A stretch of 21,599 bases of DNA from Faecalicatena sp. (GCA_009774255.1 VSNK01000059.1:1-21599); one strand, 5' to 3'. Counted from the stretch's first letter, positions 1 through 6,924 are shown. Notes: generated by a model from the letters alone, not told the origin. Numbers and translations are program-made.

Positions 1-1
1 A

Positions 2-97
2 TATATTACTGGTAATCATAATTATTTATTTAATAAAGAATTTATTCTTAAAGATTTAAAGGCATATGTAGAAAGAATGAATACCAATCTATTTTAA
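2..97 (+). CDS. C-terminal end of an unidentified protein (5' end outside window)
   Basis: One frame stays open from the window edge to a TAA at 95-97, giving 31 residues that start YITGNHNYLF and end ERMNTNLF. An open frame of this length in such AT-rich DNA, ending 48 bases before the next gene on the same strand, suggests a real gene tail. From its position in a heptose/polysaccharide cluster it could be a heptose kinase, a glycosyltransferase or another sugar enzyme. The fragment holds no motif that I can assign, so no function is claimed. Confidence 0.45.
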   Translation, partial: YITGNHNYLFNKEFILKDLKAYVERMNTNLF

Positions 98-145
98 AAG
101 TGAATGAGATAATTCTATTAGATACCAATTGAAAGGATTAAATTT

Positions 146-838
146 TTGGAAGAAAAAACATTAGATCTAAGATTGCAAAAACACATCGACCTACTGGTAC
201 AACGATATCCAAAATTGAAGAGTATTACGTCTTCCATTATTTCTGCCTATGAAGTAATGGAGCAAACTTTTTCTACGGATCATAAACTACTTGTAGCAGG
301 AAATGGAGGGTCGGCAGCGGATTCAGAACATATTGCCGGTGAACTGATGAAAAGGTTTAGGACACCAAGACCTGTAACTCCTGATTTTGCTAAAAGGCTG
401 TGTGAGATAGATCGTGTTCGAGGTCCACAGCTTACAAAGAACTTGGAGCGTTCCCTGATGGCAATTCCTCTTGTAGCGCATGAAGCACTTTCTACCGCAT
501 ATATCAATGATGTAGACGGATATGGGGTTTTCGCACAACAGCTTTTTGGATTCGGAAGACCGGGCGATGTCTTCTTAGGTATTAGTACATCTGGTAACAG
601 TCAGAACATTATGAACGCTGTGGTTGTTGCAAAGGCGTTGGAGATTAAAGTCATAGGTCTCACAGGAGCAAATGGCGGAGAACTGGCATCTACAGCAGAT
701 GTGGTGGTCAAAGCTCCTGAAACGGAAACTTATCTGATACAAGAACTTCATCTTCCTATTTACCATTGTTGGTGTTTAATGTTGGAAGATAAATTTTTTG
801 GCAAGTATGACCAAAGCAAAGGGGATAAAGTCTTATGA
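146..838 (+). CDS. gmhA: D-sedoheptulose-7-phosphate isomerase (phosphoheptose isomerase, SIS domain)
   Basis: This cytoplasmic enzyme converts sedoheptulose-7-phosphate to D-glycero-D-manno-heptose-7-phosphate, the first step of nucleotide-activated heptose synthesis. The 230 residues form one SIS domain. The sugar-phosphate loop AGNGGSAADS lies at 51-60, and GISTSGNS at 145-152 is the second SIS signature. By comparison with characterised GmhA enzymes, H62, E66, Q199 and H207 match the metal/active-site positions. The protein is longer than E. coli GmhA (192 aa) because of an insertion around residues 72-105; I recall related clostridial SIS isomerases having a similar insertion. The start is TTG at 146, chosen because GAAAGGA (131-137) lies 8 bases upstream. 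The stop overlaps the next gene by 4 bases (ATGA), indicating translational coupling. The family assignment is firm; heptose specificity is supported by the neighbour. Confidence 0.92.
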   Translation: MEEKTLDLRLQKHIDLLVQRYPKLKSITSSIISAYEVMEQTFSTDHKLLVAGNGGSAADSEHIAGELMKRFRTPRPVTPDFAKRLCEIDRVRGPQLTKNLERSLMAIPLVAHEALSTAYINDVDGYGVFAQQLFGFGRPGDVFLGISTSGNSQNIMNAVVVAKALEIKVIGLTGANGGELASTADVVVKAPETETYLIQELHLPIYHCWCLMLEDKFFGKYDQSKGDKVL

Positions 839-2181
839 AAACAGTGATTATGGCTGGTGGGCTAGGGAAAAGGGTAGCAAGTATCGCATCTGATATTCCG
901 AAACCATTAATTCCAATAGCTAATAAACCAATTCTTCAATGGGAGATAGAATGTCTTGTTCGTCAAGGATTTACGGACATCATTCTTACTGTTTCACATA
1001 TGGCGGAGAAGATAGAGGATTTTTTTGATGATGGTGGTGCTTTTAGATGTAATATAAATTATTTTTTTGAGAAGCAGCCTCTTGGCAATGCAGGAGCTTT
1101 ATTCAAACTATGGGAGATTGGCAAGCTGGATGGTGATTTTCTGTTGTTAAATGCCGATTCAATGTTTGATGTTGATTTCCATAGATTAGTAAGATTTCAT
1201 CAAGAGCATAAGGGGCTAGCAACATTATTCACACATCCGAACAATCATCCATATGACAGTGGTTTAATTATCAGTTCTGAAGATGGTGTGGTGAAACAAT
1301 GGCTTACAAAAGAAGATATAAGACCGCAGTGGTATAAAAACAGGGTTAATGCAGGATTACATATTTTAAATACAGAGCTGCTAAAATGTTCAGGTATAAA
1401 TCCTGTGAATATTGATGCTGAACACAAGGTAGATTTAGATCGTGATATTCTAAAACCGCTTGTTTCAACAGGCCGTATTTTTGCTTATGACAGCCCTGAA
1501 TATGTGAAGGATATGGGAACATCAGAGCGGTTCGAGCAGGTATCATTAGATTTAAGACGTGGGAAAGTATACAGTAGGAATCTCTCAAAACCACAGAAGG
1601 CTGTATTTTTAGACCGTGATGGAACTATAAATCGTTATGTAGGCTTCCTTGGTGATATTAATGAATTTGAGTTGAAGGACGATGTGGCACATGCTATCCA
1701 TCTTATTAATGACAGTGGATATTTGGCTATAGTATGTACGAATCAACCCGTGATTGCTCGTGGCGAGATAACTGTGGAACAGTTAAAAACTATTCATAAT
1801 AAAATGGAAACGCTTCTCGGTAATGAGGGGGCTTATCTTGATGCGATCTATTATTGTCCACACCATCCCGATAAAGGTTTTGAAGGAGAGATTAAATCTT
1901 TAAAATTCGATTGTGATTGCCGTAAACCGAAACCAGGAATGTTATTACAAGCTGCCAGTGATTTTAACATTGATCTGGAACGCAGTTGGATGATAGGTGA
2001 TGGCAAACAGGATATACGATCTGGAAAGAATGCTGGATGTAAGACAGTGTTGATAAGCAGTGCTGACGCAGTGGACAATAGTAAAAACTTGGACTTCGGA
2101 CAAGATGTGACTGTGAGATCCTTGAAAGAAGCAGTGGAAGTGATTGTGGGAGTGAGCGCAGTTTCGGAAAAGTCGAAATGA
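835..2181 (+). CDS. Fused heptose-1-phosphate nucleotidyltransferase / heptose-bisphosphate phosphatase (HddC-GmhB)
   Basis: This is a bifunctional protein of 448 residues. Residues 1-240 are a sugar nucleotidyltransferase of the HddC type: MAGGLGKRV near the N-terminus and PKPLIPI at 22-28 form the nucleotide-binding signature, and NAD (106-108) is the likely metal site. Residues 255-440 are a HAD-superfamily GmhB phosphatase with DRDGT at 260-264 (nucleophile D260, acid/base D262), TNQ at 302-304, CRKPKPG at 362-368 and GDGKQD at 388-393. C341, H343, C360 and C362 form the GmhB zinc loop. It would remove the 7-phosphate from heptose-1,7-bisphosphate and then load the 1-phosphate onto a nucleotide. 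HddC homology suggests GDP-heptose, but the nucleotide and anomer cannot be read from sequence. The usual kinase step (HddA or HldE-N) is not in the window. The two activities are usually separate proteins. The gene overlaps gmhA by 4 bases. Confidence 0.9.
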   Translation: MKTVIMAGGLGKRVASIASDIPKPLIPIANKPILQWEIECLVRQGFTDIILTVSHMAEKIEDFFDDGGAFRCNINYFFEKQPLGNAGALFKLWEIGKLDGDFLLLNADSMFDVDFHRLVRFHQEHKGLATLFTHPNNHPYDSGLIISSEDGVVKQWLTKEDIRPQWYKNRVNAGLHILNTELLKCSGINPVNIDAEHKVDLDRDILKPLVSTGRIFAYDSPEYVKDMGTSERFEQVSLDLRRGKVYSRNLSKPQKAVFLDRDGTINRYVGFLGDINEFELKDDVAHAIHLINDSGYLAIVCTNQPVIARGEITVEQLKTIHNKMETLLGNEGAYLDAIYYCPHHPDKGFEGEIKSLKFDCDCRKPKPGMLLQAASDFNIDLERSWMIGDGKQDIRSGKNAGCKTVLISSADAVDNSKNLDFGQDVTVRSLKEAVEVIVGVSAVSEKSK

Positions 2182-2252
2182 TCATTATAGCCTGACGAAC
2201 TGCTATGGCACAAAATTTTGAAAGAGAATATTAGAAGTTTAAATTTTGCTAA

Positions 2253-2277
2253 AATCTCAATCAGTATGACTGAGATT
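2253..2277. repeat. Small inverted repeat upstream of wecB
   Basis: AATCTCA (2253-2259) and TGAGATT (2271-2277) form a perfect 7-bp inverted repeat with an 11-base spacer, in the 126-bp gap between the heptose fusion gene and wecB. There is no GC-rich stem or T run, so it is a poor terminator. It could be a processing or regulatory site, or chance. I see no convincing promoter in this gap, so wecB is probably read through from upstream. Confidence 0.3.
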
Positions 2278-2307
2278 CTATATGCAATATAAATTAGGAG
2301 CGATGAA

Positions 2308-3435
2308 ATGAGCATTCAATTTGCTAAAACAAAAACAATTATGTTAGCCTTCGGCACCCGGCCTGAAGCTATCAAAATGTGTCCCCTCGTGAAGGAACTT
2401 CAATCGAGAGCTTCCCTACAAACAGTCGTAGCCGTCACCGGTCAGCACAGAACTATGCTGGATCAGGTATTGGAAGCTTTCGGCGTTATTCCTGACTACG
2501 ACCTCTCAATCATGAAGAGCAAGCAGACACTTTACGACATTACGACTTCTGTTCTGAACGGTATGAAAGAAATTCTCGAAAACGTCCGTCCAGATATTGT
2601 CCTAGTACACGGTGATACATCAACTACGTTTGCAACTGCTCTTGCAGCTTTCTACCTGCAGATTCCTGTCGGTCATGTAGAAGCCGGTCTCAGAACATAT
2701 AACATCTACAGTCCATATCCTGAAGAATTTAATAGAGAAGCTGTAGGAATTATTTCTTCATTTAATTTTGCCCCCACAGAGATATCAAAAGCAAATCTCA
2801 TTCAGGAGGGGAAGAAACCGGAAACCATTTTTGTTACGGGAAACACAGCTATCGATGCCATGAAAACAACGGTTCGGGCGGATTATACCCATCCAGAACT
2901 GACTTGGGCGAAGGACAGTCGTCTCATATTGATCACAGCTCATCGGCGTGAAAATCTTGGTGAGCCTATGTACCATATGTTTCGAGCAATCAAGCATGTG
3001 CTAGATGAACATAACGATGTAAAAGCCATTTATCCAATCCATCTGAATCCTATGGTCAGAACCACAGCTGCGGAAGTTTTCGGTAACGATGACCGGATCA
3101 GGCTGATCGAACCACTGGATGTCCTTGATTTTCATAATTTCTTAAGTCATTCCTATTTGATCCTTACAGATTCCGGCGGAATCCAGGAAGAAGCACCCTC
3201 TCTTGGAAAGCCAGTTCTTGTCATGCGTGATACGACGGAAAGACCGGAAGGGATTAAAGCAGGTGTATTAAAACTCGTTGGCACAGATGAGGAGGTAATC
3301 TATTCTTCTTTTACAAAGCTACTGAATGACCATATCGCTTACGACGCAATGGCCCATGCATCGAATCCATATGGTGATGGCATGGCTTGTGAAAGGATTG
3401 CGGATATATTGGAATTTGGATATATGAAGCATTAA
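2308..3435 (+). CDS. wecB: UDP-N-acetylglucosamine 2-epimerase (non-hydrolysing)
   Basis: This cytoplasmic enzyme interconverts UDP-GlcNAc and UDP-ManNAc, the precursor of ManNAc-containing cell-wall and surface polymers (called mnaA in Bacillus and Staphylococcus). The 375 residues match the usual family length. Visible motifs are GTRPEAIKM (16-24), TGQHRTML (44-51), HGDTST (101-106), GHVEAGLRT (122-130), YPEEFNR (137-143), AHRREN (211-216) and TDSGGIQEE (287-295). Comparison with the E. coli enzyme puts catalytic candidates at D103, E125, E139/E140 and H212, all present. The ATG at 2308 has AGGAG (2296-2300) with 7-base spacing. It is the last gene of the polysaccharide block. Decayed sequence follows, and no terminator was recognised after it. 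Confidence 0.95.
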   Translation: MSIQFAKTKTIMLAFGTRPEAIKMCPLVKELQSRASLQTVVAVTGQHRTMLDQVLEAFGVIPDYDLSIMKSKQTLYDITTSVLNGMKEILENVRPDIVLVHGDTSTTFATALAAFYLQIPVGHVEAGLRTYNIYSPYPEEFNREAVGIISSFNFAPTEISKANLIQEGKKPETIFVTGNTAIDAMKTTVRADYTHPELTWAKDSRLILITAHRRENLGEPMYHMFRAIKHVLDEHNDVKAIYPIHLNPMVRTTAAEVFGNDDRIRLIEPLDVLDFHNFLSHSYLILTDSGGIQEEAPSLGKPVLVMRDTTERPEGIKAGVLKLVGTDEEVIYSSFTKLLNDHIAYDAMAHASNPYGDGMACERIADILEFGYMKH

Positions 3436-3446
3436 AATTATTTGGA

Positions 3447-3660
3447 ATGCGACACCTCGGAAATGCCTTGGAGTTTGTGCAAATTTTAACGAAAACAGTT
3501 AATAGTGGGAGAAATTATGACACTATACAAACACTTGAAAAACGTATTAGCAATATAGATTGAACTTATTCGAAATGCACAAGATAGTGACCCTAACATA
3601 AAGAGAAGGCATGAAGAAAATAGGATCAAAGAACAGACTTTTTATTATTCGAAGAGATAA
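3447..3660 (+). pseudogene. Possible decayed coding remnant after wecB
   Basis: The roughly 265 bases after wecB hold no intact gene. One frame is open from ATG 3447 to TGA 3563 (38 residues, beginning MRHLGNALEF). A shifted frame then continues protein-like for about 33 codons (IELIRNAQDS...) to a TAA near 3660. The two halves read like one charged, helical polypeptide broken by a frameshift. No ribosome binding site precedes it and I recognise no family. Chance open frames are a fair alternative. Confidence 0.25.
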
Positions 3661-3699
3661 ATCAGGTACAAAACTATTGAAGAATCAGCAACACCTACC

Positions 3700-4488
3700 T
3701 CATGTTTTGTGGAACCGGATATCAGCATATCCAATTCCAGCCTTGTCTTCTCGTTCAATCTGATAAAAATCTCTGGCTTCCAGATAGACCAGACGGATTA
3801 CGGCTGCCAGTTCCGCTTCATTGCTGTAACTAAGCAGCGGACTTTCCGTATTGTGGGCAAATTCCAGAATATGAAGCATAGTGGCAATATCCCCTGCTTT
3901 TGCTGCATCAAGCATCCTCCGGGATTCTCTGGCGAGTCGGTGTACATATCCCAGAGAGGGCTCTTTTCGAATCATATCTGTAAATTTATCCATCAACTCT
4001 TTATTGGGAATGGACACGTACCCGTCCTTGTAAGTTAAAAAACCATATACGACCATTGCAGAGAAAATCTCGTCCCGGGTCGTCAGGTTCATGGAGGTGG
4101 AGGCATATTCTTGTACATTTGCCGGGACAGGCGTACCCGAGACCATCAGCGCAAGGTCATCACGCACTTGACCAATATTGTGTTCAATATAATAGAAAAT
4201 CTCATCGTAAGGCCCCGAACTTGTCCAGTAGCTTCCCAATTGGCCGTCGCTGAGTGCGGCGGCTACCGAACGGGGATTGTATATTTTTTTCCCGGATACG
4301 GTCTGATATCCGTCATACCAGAGAGCCAGTCCCGTCCGGCTGACGGAGGGCGCCGGATGTGCCTTAAGATAGCGCCCGTAAAGCAGATCCACCTCTTCTT
4401 CCGTAAAACCAAAATATTCGCTGTACTTTTCCTTAGCTGCCATTGTATATTCCAATGGCAATAATAAAATATTTAGTACGATTAACAT
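3700..4488 (-). pseudogene. Internal fragment of an AAA-ATPase-like / PD-(D/E)XK nuclease-domain protein
   Basis: The 262 codons match the middle of the large clostridial/Bacteroidetes family with an N-terminal AAA-ATPase-like domain (PF09820 type) and a C-terminal PD-(D/E)XK domain (PF08011 type). Recognisable pieces are YFGFTEEEV, LWYDGYQ, IYNPRSVAAAL and YWTSSGP from the end of the ATPase domain, then the helical linker with LTTRDEIFSAMVVYGFL. The frame stops just after EDKAGIGYADIRF, exactly where the nuclease core should begin, so the ExK part is missing. The whole Walker A region is missing upstream, and the first 15 residues before MAAKEKY look like junction sequence. No good ribosome binding site is seen. 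Both ends are therefore lost and the fragment is probably non-functional. A short piece of a second copy lies near 4520-4774. The function of the intact family is poorly known. Confidence 0.75.
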
Positions 4489-4519
4489 TTGCGAAAGGTT
4501 TTTTTAATCTTAACCTGTA

Positions 4520-4774
4520 CCTGCTTTTGTAGCCTCAAGCATCCTTCGGGATTGTTACAGTTCACGGCCTAACCGGCCGCGAACTGTAACGCATCCAGCC
4601 CATTGAAAATTCGCCTGACGGCGGTTCTAAGCGCCTGTGACGCTTGTTTAGGACGGAGCGAAACGGAGTGTAGACGGGCTGGATGCCGCTCCATCACTGT
4701 ATTGGCCGGATGCCTTGCAGCTGAGTGCAAGGCGCCGTGTGAACAGTAACTCGGGATTCTCTGCAAAGCGGTAT
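4520..4774 (-). pseudogene. Remnant of a second AAA-ATPase/PD-(D/E)XK gene copy, split by the inserted element
   Basis: If the element at 4554-4750 and one copy of its 8-bp duplication are removed, 4520-4553 joins 4759-4774. On the - strand the join encodes CRESRRMLEATKAG. This matches ARESRRMLDAAKAG of the larger fragment at 3700-4488 (DNA around 3893-3940), with mostly silent or conservative changes. The similarity fades within a few codons on both sides. This is the eroded trace of a related gene that was hit by the element. Confidence 0.6.
4554..4750. mobile_element. MITE-like structured element, copy 1 (197 bp, 8-bp target duplication)
   Basis: The element starts GTTACAGTTCACGGCC and ends GGCGCCGTGTGAACAGTAAC, so the ends are imperfect terminal inverted repeats. 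It is flanked by the perfect direct repeat TCGGGATT (4546-4553 and 4751-4758), an 8-bp target duplication. Internal pairs are GTTACAGTTC with GAACTGTAAC (first 37 bp), GCATCCAGCCC (4591-4601) with GGGCTGGATGC (4676-4686), AAGCG with CGCTT, and GCCTTGCA with TGCAAGGC. It has no transposase gene, and the 65-codon frame crossing it is not credible. It is probably mobilised in trans by an IS that makes 8-bp duplications; the parent IS is not identifiable here. It lies in the same orientation as copy 2. Confidence 0.85.
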
Positions 4775-4789
4775 AACTTTAAGATACGC

Positions 4790-4818
4790 TTGAAATATAA
4801 TGAAATCTTTCATATAAT
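4790..4818 (+). promoter_or_regulatory. Promoter of the helicase gene, with palindrome in the spacer
   Basis: TTGAAA (4790-4795) and TATAAT (4813-4818) are separated by exactly 17 bp, a near-consensus sigma-A type promoter about 70 bases upstream of the helicase start. ATGAAA-TC-TTTCAT (4800-4813) forms an inverted repeat inside the spacer and could be an operator. The promoter lies just outside element copy 1. Confidence 0.7.
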
Positions 4819-4890
4819 AAAACATAAGAGACATGGGTACATATACGCAATTGCTAAACCAGCCTTAAACAATTCAGGAGAATCGTGAAT

Positions 4891-6462
4891 ATGGAAAAGA
4901 AACTTTATCAATGGCAGGAGGAGTGCCTGGAACGTTGGCTGTCAAACAAAGGAAGAGGCATGGTACAGGCGGTCACGGGCTCCGGAAAGACCCTGCTGGC
5001 TCTGGAAGCTGCTAGGCGTCTGGAGAATATGCTGGGGCAGGAATTGCATATAAAAATTGTAGTCCCTACCGGTGGTTTGATGCGTCAGTGGGATCGCGCA
5101 TTGCGGGAATATCTGACGGCTTCGGCCAAAGAAAACCACGCCATGCTGTCTTTCCGAGGAAAGATTGGCCTGAGGGGAGGCGGGAATCAGGCCTCTTTGG
5201 ACTGTAAATATATGATTTATGTGATCAATTCCGCGCGCTATGAATTGGCCAGACAGATATTGGCGGAACTCCGAAAGGGAGAAGCCGTACTGTTGATTGC
5301 CGATGAGTGCCATCACTATGTGAGCGGGCAGAATCAGCTTATTTTCGAATTTTTACCATACATAAAGCCGGAGGAAACACAATTTTACTCCTTGGGACTT
5401 TCCGCGACTCTGCCGTCCGGACAGGCACAGCACTATCTGGCCTCCGTTCTGGGCCGGAAGATCTACAGTTACGAAATGGCCAAAGCCTCTTCCATGCGGA
5501 CAGTCTGCCGGTATGATATTTACCATATTGGTCTGTCTTTTGAAAGAGAGGAACGGAGCGAATACGATGAACTCACGGACAGTCTGATTGTGCTGTACCG
5601 AAAGCTGTTGAGTGATCAGCCCTTTTTGGACAAATTGAGCCAGAGTGAGTTTTATGAGCTTTTGCGTACGATGGCAGCAGGAAAAAATAAAGAGATTGCG
5701 GAGGCCGCATCAAAGTTCATGATGATTTCTTATAGGAGAAAAAGTCTGGTCTGCATGGCTTCGGCAAGGATTTCCTGTGCATGCGTCCTGATAGAAAGGC
5801 TGGCTTTGCACGAAAAAATACTTATCTTCGGGGAACGGATCAGCCAGGCGGAGGAACTGTACCGGATTTTGCAGGAGAGGTATCCGGGAAAAGTCGGACG
5901 ATATCATTCGAAAATGGGCGACCAGGCCAACAGAAATATTCTGGAACGGTTTCGTGTGAATGATATCCGGATTCTGGTTGCCTGTAAAGCAATGGACGAA
6001 GGAGTGGACATTCCGGATGCTTCTGTGGGAATCATTTTGTCCGGCACATCCGCACAGCGTCAGCGTGTCCAGCGGCTGGGACGAATTATCCGAAAGAAAG
6101 AAGGAAAAAACAGGGCATCCCTCTATTATCTGCATATCACAGGTACATCCGAGGAAACCTGCTTTCTGCCGGATGCCGGAAGCAGCCGCCTTTTTGAATT
6201 GGAATACATAGCGGGGCTCCAGGAATTTTCCCATCCACTCTATGACAGAAGGGCATCGGCCTTTCTGGAGCAGATGCAAAATGCCGATAACGGGGAAGAG
6301 AAGATGAAAGAAGCAAGAAGGTGTCTGCGCTTAGGGGTCGTCCGGTCTGACTGGCTGCGGAACCAGGACGATATTGCCAGACACATAAAGGAAGCAAAAT
6401 ATGCGAGTGACAAAAATTATTGGTTTTGCATGAAGAAAATGAAAAATATTCTGAAAATGTGA
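4891..6462 (+). CDS. Stand-alone superfamily 2 DEAD/DEAH-type helicase
   Basis: The 523 residues form a complete SF2 helicase core. Counting from ATG 4891, the Walker A loop TGSGKT is at 29-34, the DECH box (motif II) at 138-141, SAT (motif III) at 171-173, KAMDEGVDIP (motif V) at 366-375 and QRVQRLGRIIR (motif VI) at 391-401. About 120 further residues end in a Lys-rich helical tail. A short N-terminal Q-motif-like segment (YQWQEE) suits the Rad25/type III restriction helicase branch. There is no nuclease or methylase domain and no partner gene. ATG 4891 was chosen because AGGAG (4876-4880) is 10 bases away; an in-frame GTG at 4885 is possible but only 4 bases away. It sits alone between two copies of the structured element, with its own promoter and terminator. 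Its role (repair, defence or mobile-element cargo) is unknown. Confidence 0.88.
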   Translation: MEKKLYQWQEECLERWLSNKGRGMVQAVTGSGKTLLALEAARRLENMLGQELHIKIVVPTGGLMRQWDRALREYLTASAKENHAMLSFRGKIGLRGGGNQASLDCKYMIYVINSARYELARQILAELRKGEAVLLIADECHHYVSGQNQLIFEFLPYIKPEETQFYSLGLSATLPSGQAQHYLASVLGRKIYSYEMAKASSMRTVCRYDIYHIGLSFEREERSEYDELTDSLIVLYRKLLSDQPFLDKLSQSEFYELLRTMAAGKNKEIAEAASKFMMISYRRKSLVCMASARISCACVLIERLALHEKILIFGERISQAEELYRILQERYPGKVGRYHSKMGDQANRNILERFRVNDIRILVACKAMDEGVDIPDASVGIILSGTSAQRQRVQRLGRIIRKKEGKNRASLYYLHITGTSEETCFLPDAGSSRLFELEYIAGLQEFSHPLYDRRASAFLEQMQNADNGEEKMKEARRCLRLGVVRSDWLRNQDDIARHIKEAKYASDKNYWFCMKKMKNILKM

Positions 6463-6489
6463 AGATTCCTTTCCACAGATATCCTGAAA

Positions 6490-6549
6490 TATAACTGGTA
6501 CATCCATATCTTTAACCATCTCCAACTCCTCTTCGGTTTCAGCCTTGAA
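6490..6549 (-). pseudogene. Fragment of an Rpn-type PD-(D/E)XK nuclease/putative transposase gene
   Basis: On the - strand this stretch encodes KAETEEELEMVKDMDVPV, which resembles the conserved AETEEELEM...PV segment near the C-terminus of the Rpn/PD-(D/E)XK nuclease family common in Lachnospiraceae. Nothing recognisable continues on either side. It is a short remnant, and the assignment rests on a single motif from memory. Confidence 0.4.
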
Positions 6550-6552
6550 CGA

Positions 6553-6582
6553 AGAAAAGCTGCTTCACTTAGCAGCTTTTCT
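6553..6582. terminator. Hairpin terminator downstream of the helicase gene
   Basis: AGAAAAGCTGCT (6553-6564) and AGCAGCTTTTCT (6571-6582) form a perfect 12-bp stem with a 6-base loop. The stem carries its own T run on the + strand (and A run on the other), so it may work in both directions. It lies about 90 bases after the helicase stop. Confidence 0.7.
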
Positions 6583-6626
6583 AAAACATAGATCTCCTTG
6601 TTTTTTACTGCAATGTGATTGTAAAA

Positions 6627-6650
6627 GATTACGATTCACGGTGCCTTGCA
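6627..6650. repeat. Solo end of the structured element (truncated third copy)
   Basis: GATTACGATTCACGGTGCCTTGCA at 6627-6650 matches the inverted right end of copy 2 (GTTACTATTCACGGTGCC then TTGCA), apart from one inserted base and one substitution near the tip. No other part of the element follows, so this is a truncated copy end. It lies 17 bases before copy 2 and points the opposite way to that copy's right end. Confidence 0.6.
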
Positions 6651-6667
6651 ACAAGTTCTTAAAGCGT

Positions 6668-6863
6668 GTTACAGTTCACGGCCTAACCGGCCGCAAACTG
6701 TAACGCATCCAGCCCATTGAAAAGTCGCCTTCGGCGGTCCTAAGCGCCTGTGACGCTTGTTTAGGACGGACCGGAACGGAGTGTAGACGGGCTGGATGCC
6801 TGAAACCGCAACTTTATCGGCCGGATGCCTTGCAGCGGGGTGCAAGGCACCGTGAATAGTAAC
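6668..6863. mobile_element. MITE-like structured element, copy 2 (196 bp, 8-bp target duplication)
   Basis: This is the same element as 4554-4750 in the same orientation, starting GTTACAGTTCACGGCC and ending CACCGTGAATAGTAAC. It is flanked by the perfect duplication TAAAGCGT (6660-6667 and 6864-6871), which differs from that of copy 1. The first ~135 bp are nearly identical between copies, while the ~25 bp after GGGCTGGATGC have diverged. Hairpin stems are kept where loops change: GCCTTGCA/TGCAAGGC encloses a different loop in each copy, and the CGCC/GGCG loop is TTC here. The right end lies 32 bp upstream of the promoter of the next small gene. Confidence 0.85.
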
Positions 6864-6895
6864 TAAAGCGTATCTATGCATAATAGAATGAATGC

Positions 6896-6924
6896 TTTAC
6901 ACTCAAAAATCCTTTTGTTATAAT
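6896..6924 (+). promoter_or_regulatory. Promoter of the 47-codon gene
   Basis: TTTACA (6896-6901) and TATAAT (6919-6924) are spaced by 17 bp. This near-consensus promoter lies about 48 bases upstream of a strong ribosome binding site. It begins 25 bp after the right target duplication of element copy 2, so that insertion may have replaced its upstream sequence. Confidence 0.75.

Noticed and set aside
4569..4766. 65-codon open frame on the - strand across element copy 1
   Set aside because: It lies within the inverted-repeat element, has no ribosome binding site, and its counterpart in copy 2 does not keep the same length or ends.
4554..6871. Composite transposon carrying the helicase between two element copies
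   Set aside because: Each copy has its own perfect 8-bp duplication (TCGGGATT; TAAAGCGT). A composite would share one duplication at its outer ends, so the copies inserted independently.
6669..6881. 70-codon open frame on the - strand across element copy 2
   Set aside because: Same reason: a by-product of the structured repeat, extending out of the element on the right.
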